Made by a program: the position numbers and the translations under genes. Below the pieces are notes generated by a model. That model saw nothing but the letters and a program-made list of their open reading frames with translations, did not search any database and had not been told where the DNA came from. A stretch of 64,000 nt of DNA. Origin: Candidatus Eremiobacterota bacterium. GTDB taxonomy: Bacteria; Vulcanimicrobiota; Vulcanimicrobiia; Vulcanimicrobiales; Vulcanimicrobiaceae. Shown here one piece after another: positions 24,527 to 32,299 of the stretch. The stretch covers positions 32,379-96,378 of the forward strand of contig JAFAKB010000091.1 of NCBI GenBank assembly GCA_019235885.1. Reading direction: 5' to 3'. The first letter of the stretch is position 1; each line of letters starts with the position of its first letter.

Positions 24527-26326
24527 TTGCGCGCCTTCGTCGTCGTCCTCGCCTTTCTGTACTCGCTCGCGTTCGGGGTTCCGACGGTGCTGTACGTGCT
24601 GGGCTACTTCGGTACGGTGGGATTCGTTCGGGGCGGCGCCGGCGCTTCGCCCTCCACCCGTGACGTCAGCGCGGTAGCGGCGGTTCGGGCCGGTTCGCCG
24701 GCGGCGCTGAAAGGAATCGTTCCGGGTGACATCGTGGTCCGCGCCGACGCGGAGCACGCGCCCCCGTTCGAACGAATCTTCACGCGCACGCCGGCAAACC
24801 GTCCGCTCCCCTATGCCGTGGTGCACGACGGACGGCGACGGGTCGTGGAGATGACCGCGGCCCCCGTTCGCCCTGCCCCCTCGCAAGCCGGCGTCATCGT
24901 CGCGCTGCTCGTGCGCGGCGCGATCATCGCGCTGATCGGCGCGCTGCTGGTACTGTTGCGGCCGAGCATCATGACGGCGGCGTTCTTCATCCTCTGCCTG
25001 GAGTTCGCCGAGCTCGCCCACCCGCTGAGCAATCTCGAGCTGACCTCCGCGGCACCGCTCTTCTGGAAACCGCTCTTGCTGGTGCTGACGTGCATCGTGA
25101 GCGGCGGGGCGCCGGCGATCGTGGCGATCTTTTGCATGCGGTTTCCTTCGGGCGAGCCGCTGACCTCGTGGCGCCCGGTCGAGAAGGCGATGATCGGCAT
25201 CGGCGCGGCAACGGTCGGGCTGTACTTCGCGGCGATCTACGTCGGCTCGACCTTCTCCGACCTCGGCGTGCGGCTGTACGGGATCTTCAGCGTCGTCGTC
25301 TGGCTCTGCTACGCCGTTGCGGCGGCGGCGTTCATGGTCCGGTATGCGCACGCTTCCGGGGAGGACCGCGCCCGGCTGCGCTGGGTCGCGATCGGCCTCC
25401 TGAGCTTCCTGGCCAGCTATGCTCTGTTCTTGTATTCGGAGAACGACGCGAACGCGCCGGCCTATCTCTCGTGGTGGGCGCAGTTCGTCAACGTGCTGCC
25501 GTTCACGGTGCTCTACGCGATCGTGCGCCACCGGGTCGTCGACGTGCGCATCGCGGGCGGCCGCGCGCTGGCGTTTGCGATCCTCTCGGCGGTACCCGTC
25601 ATCGGCTTCAGCTTGATCGACTGGCTGCTCAGCAATCAGCTGCAGTCGAGTAGGATCGCGCTGGTCCTGGACGTGTGCATCGCGGTCGGCTTCGGATTTT
25701 GGGTCAACGCCTCTCAGCGCCGCATCGACAACCTCATCGAGTCGATCTTCTTCCGCGCGCGAAAGGTCGCCGAGGAACGGTTACGCCGCGTTGCGCGCCG
25801 GGTCGCGCACGCCACGGAGCAGAGCGCGGTCGACGAGGCGCTCGTCCGCGAGCCGTACGAGGCGCTGCGTCTTGTTTCCGCGGCGCTCTACTTCCGCAGC
25901 GGCGGACGTTACCTGAGGGTGGCTCAGCGAGGGTGGCGCGACGAGATCGTCCCGGAGGTCGATGCGAACGACTCGTTGGCGCTCGAGCTGATCTCGACCG
26001 GCGAGCCGGTCGACGTCAACGCGATCGACTGGGAAAGCGCGGCACCGCTCGCGTCGTCGCGCCCCGAGCTTGCGGTTCCGATCTGCGTGCGGCGCGAAAC
26101 GATCGGCTTCGTGCTGCTCGGCCAGAAACTGGACGGAGAGCGTTTCGACGCGCTGGAACAGGCCGCCGTCAAAGACCTCGCCGACGCTGCAGCGAACGCG
26201 TACGACCACCTTGAAGCCGAGGAACAACGGCAGATCGCCGTCGATCTTCGGCGCGCGCTCGACGAAGCCAGGCGCGAGAACGCGACGCTTCGCGCGTTGC
26301 TGCCGCGCGAAGCGTCCGGGACTTAG
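24527..26326 (+). CDS. PDZ-membrane-GAF-like sensory protein without kinase domain
   Basis: 599 aa. A first hydrophobic helix is followed by a PDZ-like segment ('AAVRAGSPAALKGIVPGDIV' near residue 50), about eight membrane helices (about 120-390), a helical linker ('RRVARRVAHATEQSAVDEAL') and a GAF-like domain ('ALYFRSGGRYLRVAQRGW', 'ELAVPICVRRETIGFVLLGQ'). It ends in a short coiled coil, with no histidine-kinase, GGDEF or phosphatase domain. It probably senses an envelope signal and passes it to a separate partner. The TTG start is fixed by GGGGAGGAA 6 nt upstream. Confidence 0.7.
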   Translation: MRAFVVVLAFLYSLAFGVPTVLYVLGYFGTVGFVRGGAGASPSTRDVSAVAAVRAGSPAALKGIVPGDIVVRADAEHAPPFERIFTRTPANRPLPYAVVHDGRRRVVEMTAAPVRPAPSQAGVIVALLVRGAIIALIGALLVLLRPSIMTAAFFILCLEFAELAHPLSNLELTSAAPLFWKPLLLVLTCIVSGGAPAIVAIFCMRFPSGEPLTSWRPVEKAMIGIGAATVGLYFAAIYVGSTFSDLGVRLYGIFSVVVWLCYAVAAAAFMVRYAHASGEDRARLRWVAIGLLSFLASYALFLYSENDANAPAYLSWWAQFVNVLPFTVLYAIVRHRVVDVRIAGGRALAFAILSAVPVIGFSLIDWLLSNQLQSSRIALVLDVCIAVGFGFWVNASQRRIDNLIESIFFRARKVAEERLRRVARRVAHATEQSAVDEALVREPYEALRLVSAALYFRSGGRYLRVAQRGWRDEIVPEVDANDSLALELISTGEPVDVNAIDWESAAPLASSRPELAVPICVRRETIGFVLLGQKLDGERFDALEQAAVKDLADAAANAYDHLEAEEQRQIAVDLRRALDEARRENATLRALLPREASGT

Positions 26327-26460
26327 GCCGACTCGCCTTCCTCTTCCTTTTCCTCTTCCTGGTGCCCGCCGGTCTCCCGCGGCGCCGGAGCATCCTCGTA
26401 CATCTCGCCCGGCGGCTTCCCGCCGGCGCGGACGATCGGTGGCTCGAGCAGCAAAGTCAT
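26323..26460 (-). CDS. 45-aa acidic-tailed mini-protein, hypothetical
   Basis: The frame starts at an ATG (26460) with GAGAGGA 6 nt upstream and ends overlapping the stop of the convergent sensor gene. The peptide begins 'MTLLLEPPIVRAGGKPPGEM', then is Pro/Glu-rich and ends in a run of Glu and Lys ('EEEKEEEGESA'). It has no cysteines and no signal peptide. The good ribosome-binding site and even codon use support translation. Candidate roles include a small regulator or a precursor peptide. No family is recognised. Confidence 0.45.
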   Translation of the reverse strand: MTLLLEPPIVRAGGKPPGEMYEDAPAPRETGGHQEEEKEEEGESA

Positions 26461-26563
26461 CTTCAATCCTCTCGAACGGCGCTGTGGGCCGGCCATCGTA
26501 CCCGATCCGGCCAGCCGCCGCTCGTCCTACCCTGCTTTACCGCATCGCACCTTCAAGCCGTCG

Positions 26564-27052
26564 TCAGCGTCCGCAACCCTGCTGGGGAAACTTCGTCCCG
26601 TCGACGACGACCCAGCCGTTGTCCGCGCCGCGGTGCGTCGCGCAGTGCGTGTCGTGGATGCCGGCGACGAACGGCCGCTGGCGCTCCGTTGCGAGAAAGT
26701 ACTGACCGTAGGCGGCGACGTGCGCGCCGCGGGGCGCGGTGACGCGGCCGTCGAGGTCGTCGTTCGTCACCACCTCGACCAGCGCCGAACGGCCGTCGGC
26801 GAGCGGAACTTGCAGCGGGATCAACTGGTGCCCGCCGCGCGGGCCGCGCCGCTGCGGCCGCGACGGCCCGATCGTCGTTCCGCACGCCATGACGTTGTCG
26901 ACCGCGCCGTCGTGGCGCTCTTCGATCAGCTGCGTGAGCTGCGCGTTCACCGTCCCGTCGCAGCGGTTCGGCGCCGGAACGTCCTTCGCGCCGGCGCAGG
27001 CGCCGAGCGCGACCAGCGCGAGGCAGAAGACGGCGGCGAGCACGGTGCGCAT
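26564..27052 (-). CDS. lipoprotein, possibly DUF3465-like
   Basis: 162 aa. A lipoprotein signal peptide ends in 'LVALGACAG' (lipobox LGAC, Cys at about 19). The mature part has 'LIPLQVPLADGRSALVEVVT', 'VAAYGQYFL' and a C-terminal 'HDTHCATHRGADNGWVVVDG'. The 'YGxY' strand and the final 'GW..VDG..(F/Y)P' recall DUF3465 proteins, though weakly. Four further cysteines could form disulfides in the periplasm. It is the last gene after three glycosyltransferases on the same strand, 23 nt beyond the nearest. Confidence 0.65.
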   Translation of the reverse strand: MRTVLAAVFCLALVALGACAGAKDVPAPNRCDGTVNAQLTQLIEERHDGAVDNVMACGTTIGPSRPQRRGPRGGHQLIPLQVPLADGRSALVEVVTNDDLDGRVTAPRGAHVAAYGQYFLATERQRPFVAGIHDTHCATHRGADNGWVVVDGTKFPQQGCGR

Positions 27053-27075
27053 GCGCGCGCAGTTCGGTGCGGCGC

Positions 27076-28260
27076 TCACGCGGCGCCTGCGCGGCGCGGC
27101 GGCGCGTACGCGCCGAGCAGCGCGTCGACGACCGGCGCCGCGCGATAGCGCTCCGCGCTCGCGCGCGCGTTCCGCTCGTAGCCTTCGCGCAGACGCTCGT
27201 CGCGCAGCAGCGCGTCGAGCGCGTTCGCGAGCGCGGCTTCGTCGGCGCGCCGGACCGTGCGGCCGTTCACGCCGTCCGCGAGCCACGCGCTCACGCCGCC
27301 GACGCCGTACGCGACGACCGTTCGGCCGCGCGCGAACGTCTCGATGCCGACGTAGCCGAACGGCTCGGCCCACACCGACGGAACCGCGACCAGCGTCCCC
27401 TCGTCGATCGCGGCGCGCACCGTCTCCGGCGAGACGGCGCCGGGCGCTTCCAGCACGACGCCGAGACGCCGCGCTTCCTCGCGCACGCGCGCCAGCGCCG
27501 GGCCGTCGCCGAACGCGCGCACCGGCGGGCGATCGGACGGCGCGATTCGCGCGACCGCGCGCACCAGCGAGTCGAGCCCTTTTTGCGGCACGATGCGGCC
27601 CGCGAAGACGACCGCGCGCCGCGTCGCGGGGACGACGGTCTCCGCGTACGCATCGTCGGGGAGCGGGAGCGGTATCTCGATCAGCTTCTCCGGCGCGATT
27701 CCGTTCGCGCTCGCGCGCGCGCGCACGTAAGCAGACGCGGCGATCACGGCGTCGGCCGCTGCGATGGCGTCACGCAGCCGCGCGCGCCGCCGGATCAGCG
27801 CGAGCGTCGCCGGACGTATCCCGTACGCGCAGCCGTCCGTCACCGCGTGCAGCACGCACGCGCGGCCCAGCGGCAGCTCGCACACGCGCGCGCTGCGCGG
27901 GAAGAGCCGGTCGCCGTTCGGGCAGAACGGGCGGTGGTCGTGCAGGTGATATGCGAGCCGCGGTGCGGCGCGCAGCGCCTCGACGATCCCGGCGTCCATC
28001 ACGTTGTGCGCGACCGCGGCGTCCGGCGCGAACGAAGCCAGCACGCGCCGCACCTCCGCGCGCGCCGGGCCGGACGGCTCGTCGTGCTCGCCCGACCACA
28101 CGACGCGCTCCGCGCTCGCGCCGTTCGGAACGCCGTCGAGCTCGCGCGCGAGGACGTGAACCGTCGCGCCGCGCGCGGCGAGCAGCGGCAGCACGACGTC
28201 GAGGTAGCGTTCCATCCCGCCGGCGCGGCCCAGCCGTTCGGCGGCGATCAAAATCCGCAT
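27076..28260 (-). CDS. GT4-family glycosyltransferase
   Basis: 394 aa, GT-B fold. It shows 'AAERLGRAGGMERYLDVVLP' at the N-terminus (GGxER-type acceptor loop) and 'VFAGRIVPQKGLDSLVRAVA' near residue 220. The donor-site region is 'VAVPSVWAEPFGYVGIETFA' near 300, with the E-x7-E arrangement of GT4. It probably transfers a sugar in surface polysaccharide or glycolipid synthesis. Its ATG overlaps the upstream gene stop by one base. Confidence 0.9.
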   Translation of the reverse strand: MRILIAAERLGRAGGMERYLDVVLPLLAARGATVHVLARELDGVPNGASAERVVWSGEHDEPSGPARAEVRRVLASFAPDAAVAHNVMDAGIVEALRAAPRLAYHLHDHRPFCPNGDRLFPRSARVCELPLGRACVLHAVTDGCAYGIRPATLALIRRRARLRDAIAAADAVIAASAYVRARASANGIAPEKLIEIPLPLPDDAYAETVVPATRRAVVFAGRIVPQKGLDSLVRAVARIAPSDRPPVRAFGDGPALARVREEARRLGVVLEAPGAVSPETVRAAIDEGTLVAVPSVWAEPFGYVGIETFARGRTVVAYGVGGVSAWLADGVNGRTVRRADEAALANALDALLRDERLREGYERNARASAERYRAAPVVDALLGAYAPPRRAGAA

Positions 28261-29345
28261 CAGCGGCGCACCGCGAGCGCGCGCGCGTACGCTTCGAGCG
28301 TGCACTCGGCGTTGTGCTGCCAGGTGCGCGCGCCGAGCCGCCGCTCGAGCGCGTCGCCGCGGTCGCGCGGACCGCGCTCGAGCGCGCGCAGCACCGCAGC
28401 GCGAATCGACGCCGGATCGGCCGGATCGGCGTAGTCGGCGTCGGGCCCGAAGTACTCGCGCTCGCAGCCGCGGTCGCCGACGACGACGCGCGCGCCGGTC
28501 GCGGCCGCCTCGAGCGACGCGAGGCCGGGCGATTCGAGCCACGAGGGGTGCGCGTGCACCGCCGCGCGCGCCATCATGCGCAGCACGTCGGCGTGGTCGG
28601 CGTGTCCGGCGAAGCGCGTCCGCGGCGTCGCCCAGCGCTTGCACAGCGCGAGATAGCGCTCGTCGTAGGCCCCGCCGACGAGCGTCAGGTCGACGTCGAC
28701 GTCGCGCAGCGCGTAGACGAGCGCGGCTTGATTTTTCTTGGGCTCCAGGCGCGCCGCGCACAGCACGCCGGCGCGCGCGCGCGGGCGCTCGACCGCGAAC
28801 GCCTCGTCGTCGACGCCGAGCGGCGCGACGACGAACGGAACCCGCGAGACGCGCAGCCGCTCGCCGTACAGATATGCTTCGACCTCGCTGGCGGGCAGCA
28901 CGACGTCGGCCTCGAGCACCAGCGCGCGCTGCGCGTCGAGCCGGCGGTCGGCGTTGCGCGCGACGCTGCCACGCCACGGCAGTTGCGGCTCGACGCGGTG
29001 CAGCTGCGCCAGCCGCCGTTCGACCTCCGCGACGCTGCGCGCGGCGAATGCGCGCTCGAGGTGCGGCGCGGTCGCGAAGAGCGCGCGCAAATCGAGCCAG
29101 ATCGGCGAGATGACGAGCGGCGTGCGGTGCGCGCGAATCGCGCCGATCTGCGCGCGCGCCGTCTCCGGCTCGAAGATGCCGAAGACGTGCGCGACGTCGT
29201 AGCCGTGCGGCTGGGGCGCGTCGGTCGCGACGACGTCGGCCTCGGCGCCGAGCGCGCGCAGCGCGCTCGCAGTGCGTTCGGCGTGCACGACGTCGCCGCC
29301 GGGCTTCGTGCGCGCGTTCGGGCGCACGACGAGCAGCGCCCTCAC
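28260..29345 (-). CDS. glycosyltransferase, GT4-like
   Basis: 361 aa. The N-terminus 'VRALLVVRPNARTKPGGDVV' and the C-terminal Rossmann half with 'LCAARLEPKKNQAALVYALR' near residue 205 and 'WLESPGLASLEAAATGARVV' near 280 are typical of GT4 enzymes. The GTG start overlaps the stop of the preceding glycosyltransferase (GTGA). It is the middle member of three, likely adding successive sugars to one glycan. Confidence 0.87.
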   Translation of the reverse strand: MRALLVVRPNARTKPGGDVVHAERTASALRALGAEADVVATDAPQPHGYDVAHVFGIFEPETARAQIGAIRAHRTPLVISPIWLDLRALFATAPHLERAFAARSVAEVERRLAQLHRVEPQLPWRGSVARNADRRLDAQRALVLEADVVLPASEVEAYLYGERLRVSRVPFVVAPLGVDDEAFAVERPRARAGVLCAARLEPKKNQAALVYALRDVDVDLTLVGGAYDERYLALCKRWATPRTRFAGHADHADVLRMMARAAVHAHPSWLESPGLASLEAAATGARVVVGDRGCEREYFGPDADYADPADPASIRAAVLRALERGPRDRGDALERRLGARTWQHNAECTLEAYARALAVRR

Positions 29346-30373
29346 GTCTCGCTCGCGACCTCGTGCAGCACTTCGAGCGTTTGGGCCGTGCAGCGCTCCC
29401 ACGAGAACGCCGCCGCGCGCGCGGGCCCGCGCGCGGCCAGCTCGGCGCGGCGCGCGTCGTCCGCCAGCAGCGCGCGCAATGCGGCGGCCCATGCGTCGAC
29501 GTCCGCGGCGTCGTCGACCCACGCGGCGGCGTCGCCGCCGACTTCCGGCAACGCGCCGGCGCGCGCGGCGAGCGCCGGCGCGCCGCACGCCAGCGCCTCG
29601 AGCAACGGAAACCCGAACCCTTCGTACGTCGAGGGCACCGCGACCAGCGCGGCGCCGCGGTACAGCGCAACCAGTGCGGCGTCGTCGCGCGCCGCGACGA
29701 CGACCGCTCCGGGCGGCAGCGCGCGCGGCCGGCGCGTGAACGCGAGCGCGACGTCACCGGCCGGAAACGCGCGCTCGAACGCCGCGATGAGCGTCGCGCT
29801 GTTCTTGCGCTCGTCGTGCGCGCCGACGTGCAGCACGTAGCGCCGCCCGCGCAACTCGTCCGGCAGCAACTCCGGCTCGCCGGGCGTGAACGCCGCGTCG
29901 GCGGCGAGCGGCGTGACGACGACGCGCTCCGCGTTGACGCCGAGCCGCCGTTCAACCTCGCCGGCGGTGAACTCCGACTGCACCAGAATCTTGCGCGCCG
30001 TGGCGGCGGTCTGCAGAAACGGGTTCTGCTCGCGCGCGCGCGTGCGCGGGTCGGCGGCGGGGAAGGCGAACGGCGCGGCGTCGTGGACCGTCGCGACCGC
30101 CGGCACGTCGGTCCGCAGAAACGCTCCGTTCCACGGAAACCACACCACGCCGGCGTCGCGCGGGACGCGGCGCGCGACGCGGACGCCGTTCGCGGCGGAG
30201 CCCAGCGCGCGCGCGACCGCGGCGCGGTTCGGAAACACGTTGCGCACGACGAAGGTCCAGCGAAAGCGCGGATCGCGCACGGCGCGGGCGAGCACGGCAC
30301 GCGCGTAGCGGCCGATCCCGCGGTCGTCCCGCGCGAGGTTGTGCGCGTCGACCGCGACGTGAACCTCGCTCAC
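29342..30373 (-). CDS. GT4-family glycosyltransferase
   Basis: 343 aa. 'DDRGIGRYARAVL' at the N-terminus, 'HDAAPFAFP', 'YVLHVGAHDERKNSATLIAA' near residue 185 and 'VPSTYEGFGFPLLEALACG' near 258 are classic for GT4 mannosyl- or rhamnosyltransferase-like enzymes. The GTG start at 30373 overlaps the stop of the TonB-like gene and aligns with the family N-terminus, so the longer upstream frame is discarded. Confidence 0.9.
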   Translation of the reverse strand: MSEVHVAVDAHNLARDDRGIGRYARAVLARAVRDPRFRWTFVVRNVFPNRAAVARALGSAANGVRVARRVPRDAGVVWFPWNGAFLRTDVPAVATVHDAAPFAFPAADPRTRAREQNPFLQTAATARKILVQSEFTAGEVERRLGVNAERVVVTPLAADAAFTPGEPELLPDELRGRRYVLHVGAHDERKNSATLIAAFERAFPAGDVALAFTRRPRALPPGAVVVAARDDAALVALYRGAALVAVPSTYEGFGFPLLEALACGAPALAARAGALPEVGGDAAAWVDDAADVDAWAAALRALLADDARRAELAARGPARAAAFSWERCTAQTLEVLHEVASET

Positions 30374-31203
30374 CCCCTGCTCTTCGGACAGTCGGGCAGG
30401 TCGGTGTAGCCCTCCGGGTTGGAGTGCTTGAGGATGTACTGGATCAAGTCCGGGAACGAGGACACGTTGCTGCCCGGCGGCGGTGTTTGCAGCGTGATCG
30501 GAAAGTCGCCCTTCTTCAAGTTGGTGTCCGACCACGGATCGGTCTGCTCGCCGTTGGGATAGACCCATTTGTACGGAAAAGCCGCCGACTCGCGATGGCC
30601 GTCGGGGAAGCTCACGGTCGCGGTGATCGGCTCGTACGCGGTGCCGTTCTCGTAGTGCGGCGCGGCGTTCGGGCGGAATTCGACGTAACCGCAGGGCGTG
30701 TTCGCGTTGACCGCGCCGTTCCCGTTCCCCGCGTTGCCGCTGCCGTTCCCGCCGAGCCCACCGCCCGCGCCGGGCGCGTTGCCGCTGCCCTGGCCGGTCG
30801 AGGTTCCGGTGCCGGCCCCGGCCGCATGCGGGTTCGCATAGTGGCCGCTCGGCGCTTTGGCGATCGCCTTGTGCGCGCCGCCGCCGCGGCGCCGGGCCGG
30901 CCGGCCCTTCGCGCGGCCGGCCACCTGCGCCACCGGCGCGGGCGTGCTGCGCGGCGGTGGGGTGATCCGCGGCTCGGGGGTCGGCGGCTGGGTGGGGGGC
31001 GGCGTCGGCGTCGGCTTGGGGGTCGGCCGCGGCTTCGGCGTCGGGCGGGGCGTCTCCATGACGATGCGCGTCGTCTGCGGCTGGGCCTCGTTGTCGCTCG
31101 CCGTGGTGGGACCGTGCAGCAGCCCGAGCAGGATCTCGTGCAGCGCGATGGCGACCGCGAACGCGACGATCGCGCGGTCGCGGTAGCGCCGGAAGTCGAT
31201 CAC
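30370..31203 (-). CDS. TonB-like proline-rich inner-membrane-anchored protein
   Basis: About 277 aa from GTG 31203. One N-terminal helix ('AIVAFAVAIALHEILLGLLH') is followed by a Pro/Thr-rich stretch ('PRPTPKPRPTPKPTPTPPPT'), an Ala/Gly/Asn-rich linker and a C-terminal globular domain with two cysteines. This matches TonB/energy-transducer architecture, though the last domain is not clearly TonB_C. An earlier GTG at 31236 lies inside the terminator stem of the upstream gene, so the later start is preferred. It heads the operon with three glycosyltransferases through a GTGA overlap. Confidence 0.65.
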   Translation of the reverse strand: MIDFRRYRDRAIVAFAVAIALHEILLGLLHGPTTASDNEAQPQTTRIVMETPRPTPKPRPTPKPTPTPPPTQPPTPEPRITPPPRSTPAPVAQVAGRAKGRPARRRGGGAHKAIAKAPSGHYANPHAAGAGTGTSTGQGSGNAPGAGGGLGGNGSGNAGNGNGAVNANTPCGYVEFRPNAAPHYENGTAYEPITATVSFPDGHRESAAFPYKWVYPNGEQTDPWSDTNLKKGDFPITLQTPPPGSNVSSFPDLIQYILKHSNPEGYTDLPDCPKSRG

Positions 31204-31226
31204 GGCAAGCGCTCTTCGGCGGGACG

Positions 31227-31252
31227 AAAAAGCCACCCCGGCCGGGGTGGCT
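31227..31252 (-). terminator. rho-independent terminator after the 31291-31581 gene
   Basis: A perfect palindrome, agccaccccg/cggggtggct (31231-31252), is followed on the minus strand by five T residues. It ends the transcript of the small secreted protein upstream and separates it from the TonB/glycosyltransferase operon. Confidence 0.85.
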
Positions 31253-31290
31253 CGTTCGCCATCGATTCGCTCAGCGTCCGGTGGCGCTGG

Positions 31291-31581
31291 TCAGCGGCTG
31301 TAATGCGCGTAGTACCAGTCGTGGACTTGCTGGTCGGTCGGGTAGCGGCCGTAGTGCCGGTAGTACCACTGGCGGTAGGAGGCCTGGCGGCGCGACGCTT
31401 CACGCTGCTCTTCGCGCTTCTGGCGGACCTTGTGGTTGTAGTTGGTGACCAGGACGGCCGCCGCGGCGCCGCCGAGAATGATGTTGCGGGTGCTGGCCGC
31501 GCCGTTGGCCAGCGCCGGCGCCACCGCCCCGAAGGTCATCGTCGCGGCGAGCGCGCCCGCCGTCAGCAATTTCGCGTTCAT
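31291..31581 (-). CDS. small secreted protein with C-terminal aromatic motif
   Basis: 96 aa. A signal peptide ('LLTAGALAATMTFGAVAPAL', cleavage near residue 25) is followed by a short hydrophobic stretch, a Lys/Arg/Glu-rich helix and the C-terminal 'RQWYYRHYGRYPTDQQVHDW'. I recognise no enzyme family. A GGGAGA precedes the ATG. It has its own terminator and so is probably monocistronic. It likely acts in the periplasm or at the surface. Confidence 0.7.
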   Translation of the reverse strand: MNAKLLTAGALAATMTFGAVAPALANGAASTRNIILGGAAAAVLVTNYNHKVRQKREEQREASRRQASYRQWYYRHYGRYPTDQQVHDWYYAHYSR

Positions 31582-31693
31582 AGCGTCTCCCGTGTTCCCC
31601 GAACGGGGGAAAGATAGCAGTCGGAAAACGAGTTGTGAGCCGGCCGGGGTTCCCCGAGAGGCCCCGTGGAGGCGAGGGCGAAGCGGGCGAGCC

Positions 31694-32212
31694 GTGCCCG
31701 TTCAGATCGAGTCGCTGATCCGCGCCATCCCCGATTTCCCGATTCCGGGCATCCTGTTCCGCGACATCACCCCGCTGCTCGCCGACCGGGAAGGGTTCAA
31801 GGCGACGATCGACCTCTTCGTCCAGCAGTACAAGGACGCGCGCGTCGACGCGGTGGTGGGGATCGAGGCCCGCGGCTACATGCTCGGCGCGCCGGTGGCG
31901 TACGCGCTCGGGGCGGGGTTCGTGCCGGTGCGCAAGCCGGGGAAGCTGCCCGGCGAGAAGTTCAGCGAGGAGTACGCGCTCGAGTACGGGACCAACACGC
32001 TGGAGATCCACGCCGACGCGGTCGGTCACGGCCACCGAGTGCTGGTCGTCGACGACCTCCTTGCGACGGGGGGAACGATCGCCGCGACGCTGCGGCTGCT
32101 GGAGAAGCTCGGCGCCGACGTCGTCGGCACGGCGGTCCTGATCGAGCTCGAAGCCCTCAAAGGCCGCGCCGCCCTGAACGGCGCCCCGCTGACCAGCTTT
32201 ATCAAGTTTTAA
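31694..32212 (+). CDS. apt: adenine phosphoribosyltransferase
   Basis: 172 aa, the standard Apt length. It shows 'IPDFPIPGILFRDITPLL' at the N-terminus, 'GIEARGYMLGAPVA' near residue 56, 'VRKPGKLPGE' and the PRPP-binding motif 'VLVVDDLLATGGT' near 118. It salvages adenine to AMP. The GTG start is chosen from the family N-terminus. It is followed 87 nt later by the ppGpp synthetase/hydrolase, the same order as in many bacteria. Confidence 0.95.
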   Translation: MPVQIESLIRAIPDFPIPGILFRDITPLLADREGFKATIDLFVQQYKDARVDAVVGIEARGYMLGAPVAYALGAGFVPVRKPGKLPGEKFSEEYALEYGTNTLEIHADAVGHGHRVLVVDDLLATGGTIAATLRLLEKLGADVVGTAVLIELEALKGRAALNGAPLTSFIKF

Positions 32213-32299
32213 GGCGCTCCGCCCCCGGCTGCGCGGCTCACTTGACCGAAGCCTTTGCATCTGAGACGGTGTCTCCGTTAGGATAAGGCTTCATAGTCG

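Noticed and set aside
26739..29840. Long plus-strand frame opposite the glycosyltransferases
   Set aside because: Arg/Ala-rich low-complexity translation; three real GT genes with clear motifs and overlapping starts lie on the minus strand.
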